Part shown: positions 1 through 7,813 of the stretch, piece after piece | Layout of the letters: every line of letters starts with the position of its first letter | How positions within the stretch are numbered: position 1 is the stretch's first letter | From: UBA12077 sp963665525 | GTDB lineage: Bacteria; Bacteroidota; Bacteroidia; Bacteroidales; UBA12077 | Length of the DNA: 64,000 nucleotides | Assembly (NCBI GenBank): GCA_963665525.1 | Contig: OY762280.1 | Location: forward strand, 1,860,001 to 1,924,000 | Direction: 5' to 3' | Notes under the pieces: generated by a model | Database searches by the model: none | Told to the model about the DNA's origin: nothing | The model's input: only the letters and a program-made list of their open reading frames with translations | Position numbers and translations under genes: made by a program

Positions 1-1225
1 TCTCATAAGCTACCTGTTTACCTCTTAATACAGCACTGGTACCTTCTCCAATTCTGATTGCATCGCCTGCTCCATGACAATCGCGACCAAATATTTCTTT
101 TCCTTTTATTAGCAATGCATCATCAGGTACAAGTCCTGTACATATGTTAATAGCATCGATACCATCAATTACTTTTTCTGTTCCTGGAACTGGTTTAAAA
201 TTCTCACATTCTGCTACTACAGCCCCTACTACACCTGTATGATCATCGTTTGGAATAGCTTTAATTAAAATATGAGATGTCAATACTGGAATCCCTAATC
301 GTCGTACCCTGTTTGCCTGCACCGGAAAACCTCCTTCGTTGGCCTGAGCCTCGATAATTGCTTTTACATTAGCACCGGCCTGCATTAATTGATATGAAGT
401 AAGATACCCTATGTTACCTGCTCCTACCGTTAACACATTTTTACCAAGAAGTGTAAACTCCTGATTCATCATTTTCTGAACCACAGCAGCTGTAAACACA
501 CCGGGAACATCATCATTTTCGAAAGGTGGCATAAATGGAACTGCACCTGTAGCAATAACCATATGCTCGGCATCAACATAGTATATTTCTTCTGTACTAA
601 TATTTTTTACTGCTAATCTTTTACCTTCCAGAATATCCCAAACCGTAGAGTTAAGAAATATTCCATCATGATTATCTCCTGCAAGCGTAGTTGCAATATC
701 AAAGCCACGCATCCCACCAAATTTCTTTTCTTTCTCGAAAAAGAAAAATTGATGTGTTTGCATTAAAAACTGACCACCAATCTGATCATTATTGTCGATA
801 ACAATATTTCGTACATTATGGTTATTTAATATTTCACGAGTAGCTAAACCTGCAGGTCCAGCCCCAATAACTACAACATCTGTTTTATAAACTTTAACAC
901 CATTTTCAATGTCGAATGCTTTTGCTTCGGGCTGATAATCTTTCGGAATTTCACGAACTTCTTTTACATCATCCACCTTAGTAATACAAATTCGTCGAAC
1001 TACTCCATCAACCAACATCTCACATGCTCCACACTTTCCAATTCCACACTCAAGGCTACGATTACGATCTTCCAGGCTATGACTATGTACAGGAAATCCA
1101 GCTTGATGTAAAGCTGCTGCAATAGTAAAACCTTTTATACCTTTTACTTCATTTCCATTATAAGTAAATGTTACGAAATCATCTTTAGGTGTATTAAGAA
1201 TTGGATGTTCATTAATTTTATACAT
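1..1225 (-). CDS. [2Fe-2S]/FAD-dependent oxidoreductase, 3' end outside window
   Basis: Partial gene: about 408 codons are visible and the reading frame is still open at base 1. I read it directly from the minus strand, starting at the ATG at 1225. The N-terminal ~90 residues form a ferredoxin-like [2Fe-2S] domain with the motif ECGIGKCGAC and a later Cys in RRICIT. From about residue 107 there is a Rossmann FAD site (VVVIGAGPAGLA), followed by a second dinucleotide-binding stretch (NVLTVGAGNIGY). This order of domains resembles the alpha subunit of sarcosine oxidase and HcnA/HcnB-type amino-acid dehydrogenases, so oxidation of an amino acid or similar amine is likely, but the substrate cannot be told. 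It is probably the first gene of an operon continuing to the left. A possible FNR-type box and a 15-bp palindrome lie in its leader. A GGAG stretch sits just upstream of the ATG. Confidence 0.8.
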   Translation of the reverse strand, partial: MYKINEHPILNTPKDDFVTFTYNGNEVKGIKGFTIAAALHQAGFPVHSHSLEDRNRSLECGIGKCGACEMLVDGVVRRICITKVDDVKEVREIPKDYQPEAKAFDIENGVKVYKTDVVVIGAGPAGLATREILNNHNVRNIVIDNNDQIGGQFLMQTHQFFFFEKEKKFGGMRGFDIATTLAGDNHDGIFLNSTVWDILEGKRLAVKNISTEEIYYVDAEHMVIATGAVPFMPPFENDDVPGVFTAAVVQKMMNQEFTLLGKNVLTVGAGNIGYLTSYQLMQAGANVKAIIEAQANEGGFPVQANRVRRLGIPVLTSHILIKAIPNDDHTGVVGAVVAECENFKPVPGTEKVIDGIDAINICTGLVPDDALLIKGKEIFGRDCHGAGDAIRIGEGTSAVLRGKQVAYE

Positions 1226-1245
1226 AGTGCAATCTCCTATATTTA

Positions 1246-1260
1246 TCTGCAAATTGCAGA
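1246..1260. promoter_or_regulatory. 15-bp perfect palindrome in oxidoreductase leader
   Basis: TCTGCAAATTGCAGA is a perfect dyad around a central A. It lies 20 bp upstream of the ATG of the oxidoreductase. It could be an operator or a small leader hairpin; no regulator is encoded nearby to choose between these. Confidence 0.35.
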
Positions 1261-1353
1261 GATTAGATAAAATAATTATTGCATACTAAATGGTTTTTCA
1301 GATTAGATAAACTATATGCAGTTTAAAAAAACAAACAATATGTTACTTTTTTA

Positions 1354-1367
1354 TTGATATTTATCAA
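1354..1367. promoter_or_regulatory. FNR/CRP-family box, TTGAT-N4-ATCAA
   Basis: The bases TTGATATTTATCAA match the classical FNR consensus at every defined position, and the dyad extends one base further on each side (ATTGATA-TT-TATCAAT). It lies about 130 bp upstream of the oxidoreductase start, in the only promoter region that gene can have here. The match is seen directly; binding by a Crp/Fnr regulator is inferred. Confidence 0.5.
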
Positions 1368-1422
1368 TCACTTTTATGACTTCACTCATGTTTTACTATC
1401 CACTAAACCAATTATTTACATT

Positions 1423-1461
1423 AAAAAAAGGCCATCTTTTAAATTTAAAGATGGCCTTTTT
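1423..1461 (-). terminator. Rho-independent terminator after LiaF-like gene
   Basis: A 15-bp perfect stem (AAAAAGGCCATCTTT and its complement) with a 7-nt loop is followed on the minus strand by a T-run. It begins 18 bp past the stop codon of the LiaF-like gene. Confidence 0.85.
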
Positions 1462-1478
1462 GCTTATATAGTCTGGTA

Positions 1479-2171
1479 TTAACTCTTAATATCGCCTCCT
1501 CCAAACATCACAAAACCTCTAATAATAATTTCCTTTCCAACATCTTGTGCTGTGTCTGCTTTTATATGACGTTTATCGGAAAATCCTCCTAAAACAGCAA
1601 CTACATCAACTTTCACATTCCAGTTTTCAGGAACAATTAATGTTGATCCACCAAACATACAGAATACATCTATAACATTTTGACCAGGAGCTAACGAAGC
1701 TTTTGTTAAATCTATTTTTGATCCTCCAAATAATGCAGTGATCTTACCACCTTTAAAATTTGTTGAAGTAATTACACGCTCTCCACCTCCTAGAATAGCA
1801 ATATCATCAATATAATCAGAACTATTTGCATCCACTGCAGGTCTTCTGTGTCCTGAAGAACGAAGGATGATCAATAACCCTATAATGATCAATACTGATG
1901 GCCAGAATAATCTTCTAACAGAATATGGTATATGAATAAAATCAGGGACCCAAAATACCAATCCAATGATTAATAATATCCATCCTGTTGTTTTATTATC
2001 ACGAGTTGAAATAAAGATAATACCTAATACAATCAATATCATTTCCCATGTAAATATATGACGAATTAGATGTCGTGGGAAAAAATCAAATGTTCTTCCA
2101 ATAAATGCAACCCCAATCAAAATAAGGACAATTCCTATAATTCCTCTTCCTAAGTTTCTATTTGATTCCAT
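1479..2171 (-). CDS. LiaF-like / DUF5668 multi-pass membrane protein
   Basis: A 230-residue protein with four hydrophobic segments in the first half (roughly residues 9-26, 42-54, 62-80 and 88-106) and a soluble C-terminal half rich in regularly spaced LFGG/MFGG/LGG turns (residues ~125-230). This is the layout of the LiaF-like family ('cell wall-active antibiotics response' C-terminal domain). In Firmicutes LiaF inhibits an envelope-stress two-component system. In Bacteroidota these proteins are common, and their role is inferred to be envelope stress sensing or scaffolding. No LiaRS-like pair is adjacent. It is transcribed alone, with terminators on both sides. Confidence 0.75.
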   Translation of the reverse strand: MESNRNLGRGIIGIVLILIGVAFIGRTFDFFPRHLIRHIFTWEMILIVLGIIFISTRDNKTTGWILLIIGLVFWVPDFIHIPYSVRRLFWPSVLIIIGLLIILRSSGHRRPAVDANSSDYIDDIAILGGGERVITSTNFKGGKITALFGGSKIDLTKASLAPGQNVIDVFCMFGGSTLIVPENWNVKVDVVAVLGGFSDKRHIKADTAQDVGKEIIIRGFVMFGGGDIKS

Positions 2172-2249
2172 AATCTAAAATTTAAATGTTCTAATAAAAA
2201 TACGATCAATAAATTTAAAGCTTTTCCTGACTAAAGAAAATTATTAAGC

Positions 2250-2284
2250 AAAAAAATCTCCACCTTTCTCTTAAAGATGGAGAT
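2250..2284 (-). terminator. Rho-independent terminator of the cyanophycinase/YfcC operon
   Basis: On the minus strand, arms ATCTCCATCTTT and AAAGGTGGAGAT (one G-T pair) close a short loop and are followed by seven T residues. It sits about 30 bp past the yfcC stop codon. Confidence 0.8.
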
Positions 2285-2316
2285 ATAACTACGTTTAACG
2301 GAAATAACACCCCTTG

Positions 2317-3918
2317 TTAGAATCCATTTAAATCCATAGTTACAGTTGGTATTAATAATATTAAACCTAAAACTACCAGAATAAGAATAAATGGGAACAC
2401 CCATTTAATCCACTTTTCGAAAGGTATTCTTGCCACACCAAGAACTCCAATTAGAACACCAGATGTTGGTGTTATCATATTTGTAAATCCATCACCTAAC
2501 TGAAAGGCAACCACAGTTGCTTGTCTCGAAACACCTATTAAATCAGAAAATTGCGACATCATAGGCATGGTTAAGGCTGCTTTTCCCGATCCTGATGGGA
2601 TAACAATATTCAAAATGGTTTGAAATAGATACATCATGCTTACCGATGCAATTCGTCCAAAATCACTCATCGATCTTGAAATATAATAAAGTAGTGTATC
2701 AATGATTTTACCATCTTGCAATACCACAATTATTCCTCCTGCTAAACCAACAATTACAGCAGCTGACATAATATCTTTTACTCCATTTAAGAATAAATTC
2801 ACGATGGTATTAGGCGAGTAATTCATTGCAATTCCTGAAAATACACCCATTGCTAAAAATATAGTTGCTATTTTCATTACATACCATTCGTAGCCCATAA
2901 CACCTACAATTAAAAACAGAATGGTAAATAATAATAAATTCAGGATATAGAAGTGAACAGATTTTAATAATGATCCCAATCCTAACATTGCATAAAGCCC
3001 CGTTAAAATTGGAATAATTGGTATAATTGTCGATGAATTACCTATTGATAATTCAGTAATTGGCATTAAAACAGAATATCCAATCATTGAAATTAAAGTA
3101 ATTGTATAAACAATCCATGCAGCAGGTGGGGTATAATATTTGATAGATTCTATATCTGAATTACCTCTTTTTCTCCAGTATTCATCATCGTCAAATACAA
3201 TTGATTTTTTAGGATTTTGCTTTACTTTCTTTGCATATCGAAGAATATATACAATCCCTACAATATTAATTATAATCCACATTACAATCCGGTATTCTAT
3301 ACCAGAAAATAAAGGAATATTTGCTAATCCTTGTGCAATACCAATAGTAAAAGGATTCAACAATGCACCTGCAAAACCAAGTCCTGCAGCAACAAAACAC
3401 ATAGATACACCTACAATTGAATCATATCCCATGGATATTGCTAAAGGAACGAATATAATTACAAAAGCTATGGTTTCTTCACTCATTCCAAAAACAGCCC
3501 CAAAGATGCTGAACATAATCATGATAAGAGTTATAATAATATTATCAACTCCAAGATATTTAATGAATCGGTTAGTTTCTAATTTCTTTGTAAGTCTTAA
3601 AAATGAAAAAATTCCAACATCAATAGCTTTGCTTTCATTCATAATCCAGAATGCACCTCCAATCATCAGAATAAAAACAATTATATTTGATGTATTAACA
3701 AAACCATGAAATAATGCTGAAAATATTTGCCAGGTCTGAGGATTGCTTTCCGTATATTGAAAAGAATCGTTAACAATAACTTCTCGTTCAACTCCATTAA
3801 CTAACTTTAGTTCACGTTGAAATTCACCTCCTGGAACAAATAAGGTAAGTATAGCCGAAAATACTATAATAAAAAATACAATAACGTAGGTATGCGGAAT
3901 TTTTCTCTTCTTAAACAT
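2317..3918 (-). CDS. YfcC-family inner-membrane transporter (copy 1)
   Basis: A 533-residue polytopic protein with about a dozen hydrophobic helices. It carries the family's N-terminal signature (KIPHTYVIVFF...LFVPGGEF) and the conserved blocks GFAGALLNPFTIGIAQG (~residue 179) and IPSGSGKAALTMPMM (~residue 441). YfcC belongs to the DcuC/ArcD-like carriers, whose characterised relatives move C4-dicarboxylates or basic amino acids. It is the last gene of a tight operon, 20 bp after a lipoprotein cyanophycinase and behind an isoaspartyl dipeptidase. The context argues for import of beta-aspartyl dipeptides or arginine/aspartate, or for an exchange reaction; this is inference. A second YfcC protein (21062-22465) sits directly behind a second cyanophycinase. 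Confidence 0.85.
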   Translation of the reverse strand: MFKKRKIPHTYVIVFFIIVFSAILTLFVPGGEFQRELKLVNGVEREVIVNDSFQYTESNPQTWQIFSALFHGFVNTSNIIVFILMIGGAFWIMNESKAIDVGIFSFLRLTKKLETNRFIKYLGVDNIIITLIMIMFSIFGAVFGMSEETIAFVIIFVPLAISMGYDSIVGVSMCFVAAGLGFAGALLNPFTIGIAQGLANIPLFSGIEYRIVMWIIINIVGIVYILRYAKKVKQNPKKSIVFDDDEYWRKRGNSDIESIKYYTPPAAWIVYTITLISMIGYSVLMPITELSIGNSSTIIPIIPILTGLYAMLGLGSLLKSVHFYILNLLLFTILFLIVGVMGYEWYVMKIATIFLAMGVFSGIAMNYSPNTIVNLFLNGVKDIMSAAVIVGLAGGIIVVLQDGKIIDTLLYYISRSMSDFGRIASVSMMYLFQTILNIVIPSGSGKAALTMPMMSQFSDLIGVSRQATVVAFQLGDGFTNMITPTSGVLIGVLGVARIPFEKWIKWVFPFILILVVLGLILLIPTVTMDLNGF

Positions 3919-3938
3919 TCTTCTTTTAATTAAACGTA

Positions 3939-4799
3939 TTACTTAATTTTAAAACTATCGCCCGGTAAGTATATAGAGAGCTCCATTCCTTCACCTCCCA
4001 GCAATCCATTAACACTTAATGTTATGGCCGATTTATTTTTTAGAACTACCACTTGGCTTAAACCATAAACCTTTGCCATATCACCACTAACATAAATAGC
4101 TGTTGACTCATCAATTCCAATACTTGTTTCATCTGGATTTTCAAGGCAGGTCGATATTAAACGGTTCATTCTCATTCGCCTAACAAAATGCTGATCAATG
4201 ATTGCATTTTCTAATAATCCAAGACCTTCACCAATTTCAATATTTTCAGATTCGATGGTTCTAAAATAGCCTGTATATTCAGGATGCTTGTGTTCATTTC
4301 CAGTAATCATTTTTTTGCTCATTACTGCAGCCCCGGCACTTGTCCCTGAAATTAAAGTACCATTTTTATAGGCATCGTGAATTGAATTATACAGTTCAGT
4401 ATCTCCAATAATCCTCATAAATTTATTTTGATCTCCCCCTGAAATATAAATTAGCTTAGCGTTTCTCACAGAATCCAATCGTTCAGGAATCATATCAAGT
4501 TCAGATTCAAAGTTCATAGCAAAAACATTACTCAAACCTAAATCAATAAATTGTTTTGTACTGTAATAAGCAGCAGTATCTGGTTCACTGCTCGACATAG
4601 GTAATACCACAATATATCCACAAGTATCAACTCCTGCTAATTGCACCATCGATTTAATTAACTCGACAGGACGTTTTCCGCCACCAATTATAAAAAGTTT
4701 CCCTTTTACTTGTGTATTTTCCTGATCTGGTTGTGTTGTACACGATATTGCTGTTAACAATACGGCAAGTACAGATATTTTTATTCCCCAATTTTTCAT
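3939..4799 (-). CDS. Cyanophycinase-like peptidase (family S51), lipoprotein
   Basis: A 286-residue protein with a signal peptide ending in LTAISC (Cys20), so probably lipid-anchored outside the cytoplasm. The S51 landmarks are all present: ISGGDQ (120-124), the nucleophile elbow SGTSAGA with Ser154, DQHF with His204 followed by the arginine-rich VRRMRMNRL (206-214), and GIDESTA with Glu231. In cyanobacterial CphB these positions form the Ser-His-Glu machinery and the pocket that binds the beta-Asp-Arg chain. Retention of Gln124, Asp202-Gln203 and the arginines therefore supports true cyanophycinase activity rather than the shorter alpha-aspartyl dipeptidase E type. It lies 23 bp after isoaspartyl dipeptidase and 20 bp before yfcC. 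Substrate identity is inferred, not shown. Confidence 0.85.
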   Translation of the reverse strand: MKNWGIKISVLAVLLTAISCTTQPDQENTQVKGKLFIIGGGKRPVELIKSMVQLAGVDTCGYIVVLPMSSSEPDTAAYYSTKQFIDLGLSNVFAMNFESELDMIPERLDSVRNAKLIYISGGDQNKFMRIIGDTELYNSIHDAYKNGTLISGTSAGAAVMSKKMITGNEHKHPEYTGYFRTIESENIEIGEGLGLLENAIIDQHFVRRMRMNRLISTCLENPDETSIGIDESTAIYVSGDMAKVYGLSQVVVLKNKSAITLSVNGLLGGEGMELSIYLPGDSFKIK

Positions 4800-4822
4800 A
4801 ATCTATATCTTATTATTATCGT

Positions 4823-5989
4823 TTACTGTTCGTATGTTCCCTTTTTTAAAATATTATAATCAGCTAGCATTAGCTGTCCTCGTGCAATTACTTCCGATAT
4901 ATTATAGTTAGTGTCAAGCAACACCAAATCAGCATCTAAATTTTCCTGAATTCTACCTTTTGATTTCAATTTTAGAATATCGGCTACATTTGATGTTACC
5001 ACTTTAACTGCCTGTTCTAACAAGATATTTTCTTCTTTTACTGCATCAATCATTTCATCAAAAATTGATTTAGGCTGTCCCATTTCTAGACGCATAAGAT
5101 TTCCATTTTCGTCAAAATCGGGTAAAGAACCATTCCCATCTGATGTCATAGTAATATGATCTAAAGGAACACCTGTTTTTAACAATTCCGCAATAGCTTT
5201 GGAAGGTTTTATTTCGTATTCTGGAAAGAATGGATACGAACTAGCAGTAATATCAACATATCCTTTTTTACCATACACTTTTGCATCTTCGAAAATATAA
5301 TCATTCCTGTTACAATGCGTAGGTAAAAACTGTGTTAGTTTAAGTTCGCTATTGGCAACAGCATCGTAAATGGGTTGAAAAGGATTTTTAGCATCGCCCA
5401 TATGAATATTCGTTATACCTGCTTTTCCTCCAAGCATTCCTCCCACTCGCGCATGCTCAACCAAACGAATAAGTTCGCTAACTGTAGGACACGAACTTCT
5501 ATGATCTGAAAGTGCAATTTCTCCAATACCTATAACTTCATCAATCATAGCAACATCCTTTCCTACATCTCCTAAAATTGTTGGTGTAGGAACCTGGTAA
5601 GAACCAGTGTACATCCAGGCAGATACTCCTTCAGAACGTAAAGACTTCACTTTCATTAAAACACTATTTAATGATCGGGTAATGCCATCAGTACCTAAAC
5701 AGCCTATAACCGTTGTTATTCCTCCAACAATCATTTGCGACAACTGCATTTCAGGAGTTCGTGTGGATGGTCCTCCTTCGCCTCCTGCTCCAGAAATATG
5801 AACATGTCCATCAATTAAACCCGGAATAAGTATTTTTCCTGACCCATTAATTACTTGTATATTTAGATCTTTTAATAGTGAAAGTTCTATTTTATTCTGA
5901 ATGGATAATATCTTTTCACCACCAATTAAAATATCCTTTTTCCCAATATATTCAGGAGTATAAACCTCAACTTGCTGTATTAAAATCAT
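4823..5989 (-). CDS. iadA: Isoaspartyl (beta-aspartyl) dipeptidase, M38
   Basis: A 388-residue amidohydrolase without signal peptide, hence cytoplasmic. Metal and substrate motifs line up with IadA: LIDGHVHISGAGGEGGPSTR (His62, His64, Glu71), MYTGS (Tyr127), SDHRSS (161-166), NIHMGD (His196), LPTHCNRN (His225, Arg228) and TSDGNGS (Asp284, Ser288). The position of the carbamylated bridging lysine of E. coli IadA (GVKCAISDHRS) is occupied here by Glu157 (GIGEIALSDHRS). That would bridge the two metals with a carboxylate. It cleaves beta-Asp-X dipeptides, so it would complete cyanophycin breakdown to Asp and Arg. First gene of the iadA-cyanophycinase-yfcC operon, divergent from the ECF sigma gene. 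Confidence 0.9.
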   Translation of the reverse strand: MILIQQVEVYTPEYIGKKDILIGGEKILSIQNKIELSLLKDLNIQVINGSGKILIPGLIDGHVHISGAGGEGGPSTRTPEMQLSQMIVGGITTVIGCLGTDGITRSLNSVLMKVKSLRSEGVSAWMYTGSYQVPTPTILGDVGKDVAMIDEVIGIGEIALSDHRSSCPTVSELIRLVEHARVGGMLGGKAGITNIHMGDAKNPFQPIYDAVANSELKLTQFLPTHCNRNDYIFEDAKVYGKKGYVDITASSYPFFPEYEIKPSKAIAELLKTGVPLDHITMTSDGNGSLPDFDENGNLMRLEMGQPKSIFDEMIDAVKEENILLEQAVKVVTSNVADILKLKSKGRIQENLDADLVLLDTNYNISEVIARGQLMLADYNILKKGTYEQ

Positions 5990-6188
5990 ATTTTCATCTT
6001 TATCATTCGTACTTTTAATACGACAAAACGAAGTATCTCCCCTTAATTAGATTTGAATTATTTTAAAACAAGCTGATTTATAGATTTTTCTCAATTGCTA
6101 TACCTTCTAATTCATCAAATGACTGCTAAGTTTCTTTTGATTTAGATAATAAATTTCTATTTTCATCCCCATAAAAAGAACATTTTTT

Positions 6189-6773
6189 TTGAGCGAAGAG
6201 GATAAAATATTAGTTACAGGATTAAAAGAAAACGACAGAGTTTCTTTTGAAAAGATTTTCAATAAGTACTCGGAACGAATTTATTATTTTTCGATACGAT
6301 ATTTGAAGCATAAAGAAGATGCTGAAGAAATTACTCAAGAAGTTTTTGTGCGTTTATGGAACAGAAGGCATGACCTAAAGACAGAGCTTTCGTTTAGTAG
6401 TTACTTATTCATGATAGCTAAAAATGCAGTTATTGATATGCTACGTAAAAGGCAGAAAGAAGCTGCAATTAATGAAGATTTTGATCAGAATATAAAATCT
6501 CCTTTATACGAAGACAACAAATCGATTGAATATAAAGAGCTCAAAAAAATTGTTACTGATGCCATTCAAAGTCTTCCCGAAAAACGAAAACAAATTTATT
6601 TGTTAAGTCGCGAAGAAGCTTTAACTTATAAACAAATAGCCGAAAAGCTGGATATATCAATAAAAACAGTAGAATCGCATATGCGTTTGGCCTTACAACA
6701 ATTAAAGAAAATCATTGGCGATAATTACGAATTAGTATTGCTTGGTATATTTTTAGTACCATTTATTACATAA
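6189..6773 (+). CDS. ECF RNA polymerase sigma factor
   Basis: A 194-residue sigma-70-like ECF factor. Region 2 (about residues 10-85) contains FSIRYLKHKEDAEEITQEVF, and region 4 (about 125-180) contains LPEKRKQIYLLSREE and the helix-turn-helix KQIAEKLDISIKTVESHM. The best start is a TTG at 6189, giving the usual LSEED-type N-terminus. No in-frame ATG lies before codon ~77, and the start follows a run of eight T. It is followed after 73 bp by a FecR-type anti-sigma factor and then by a SusC carrying an STN domain. This is the standard arrangement for trans-envelope induction of a Sus-like uptake system. It probably activates the downstream susC/D operon and perhaps the divergent iadA operon. 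Confidence 0.9.
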   Translation: MSEEDKILVTGLKENDRVSFEKIFNKYSERIYYFSIRYLKHKEDAEEITQEVFVRLWNRRHDLKTELSFSSYLFMIAKNAVIDMLRKRQKEAAINEDFDQNIKSPLYEDNKSIEYKELKKIVTDAIQSLPEKRKQIYLLSREEALTYKQIAEKLDISIKTVESHMRLALQQLKKIIGDNYELVLLGIFLVPFIT

Positions 6774-6846
6774 TATGGTTGATTTATTTAAGGGTATTTA
6801 ATACCTTTTACGTATTCTAAACTAGAATGAAGTATAAAATTGGGAA

Positions 6847-7776
6847 ATGAACAATAAGGGAAACAAAGACACAGTGGATAAGTTGAATCATCTCATCATA
6901 CCAGATGATCATGAAATGGAAAAAGCATGGAACAGCGTTGAGGAATATAAAGATGAATATCCTAGACCTGATATGAATTCTGTATGGCATAAAGTAAATG
7001 ATAACTTAGGTTTATCAGATAAAAAGGTAGTTCCTTTGCATAGAAGAATACTTCGTTATGCTGCTATTATACTTCCGTTATTAATGGTGGCAACAGGTTT
7101 GTACCTATCTAAGGATAAAATTAATCAAAAATTAAATTATATAACTTACAATTCACCATCAGGACTACGATCTAAAATTAATCTAAGCGATGGATCTATC
7201 ATCTGGTTACAACCTAAGAGTCAGATAAAATACCCAAAGAAATTTTCAGCAAAAAGCAGGGAAATTTTTTTTACAGGGCAAGCATATTTTGATATCGCTA
7301 AAAATCCTGAAAAACCTTTTATTGTTCACACCAATGATATTGACGTAAGTGTTTTAGGTACCCAATTTTATGTTAAAGCAAACTCGGTTAACGATTATGT
7401 TGAAACAGGTCTAATATCTGGCAAAGTAAAACTTAAGAATTCTTTCATCGAAGAATTCTTAAAACCAAATGATATTGTTGTTTTTTCCAGATCTAAAAAT
7501 CAGATTACTGAGAAAAAAGATTTATCGAGTAATTCTTATAAATGGAATAATGGAAGTTTAGTTTTTGACAATTGCGAATTCGGAACTATCTTAAAGGATA
7601 TTTCGGAATGGTACAATATGGATTTGGATATTGACAATAACATAAATCTAAATACTAATCTGACATTAACTGTTCGCGAAGAATCCATCAACGAAATAAT
7701 GGAGATCTTACAAATGGTTGTTCCATTTAAATATGAAGTTAAAGAAGATAAATTAAGGATATTGGAGAGCAACTAG
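6847..7776 (+). CDS. FecR-family anti-sigma factor
   Basis: A 309-residue single-pass protein with a cytoplasmic N-terminus (1-68), one membrane helix (about 69-87), a FecR domain (~100-205; SGLRSKINLSDGSIIWLQP, FTGQAYFDIAKNPEKPF, VLGTQFYVKA) and a C-terminal DUF4974 domain (~230-309; FDNCEFGTILKDISEWYN). It should hold the upstream ECF sigma factor inactive until the STN domain of the downstream SusC signals substrate. Typical in length and position for Bacteroidota polymer-utilisation loci. Confidence 0.92.
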   Translation: MNNKGNKDTVDKLNHLIIPDDHEMEKAWNSVEEYKDEYPRPDMNSVWHKVNDNLGLSDKKVVPLHRRILRYAAIILPLLMVATGLYLSKDKINQKLNYITYNSPSGLRSKINLSDGSIIWLQPKSQIKYPKKFSAKSREIFFTGQAYFDIAKNPEKPFIVHTNDIDVSVLGTQFYVKANSVNDYVETGLISGKVKLKNSFIEEFLKPNDIVVFSRSKNQITEKKDLSSNSYKWNNGSLVFDNCEFGTILKDISEWYNMDLDIDNNINLNTNLTLTVREESINEIMEILQMVVPFKYEVKEDKLRILESN

Positions 7777-7813
7777 TATAAATTTATATAACAAAATAAC
7801 GAATCTAATAATT

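Noticed and set aside
3140..3709. 189-codon plus-strand ORF opposite yfcC
   Set aside because: Antisense to a transporter gene with clear family motifs; no similarity to a known product recognised.
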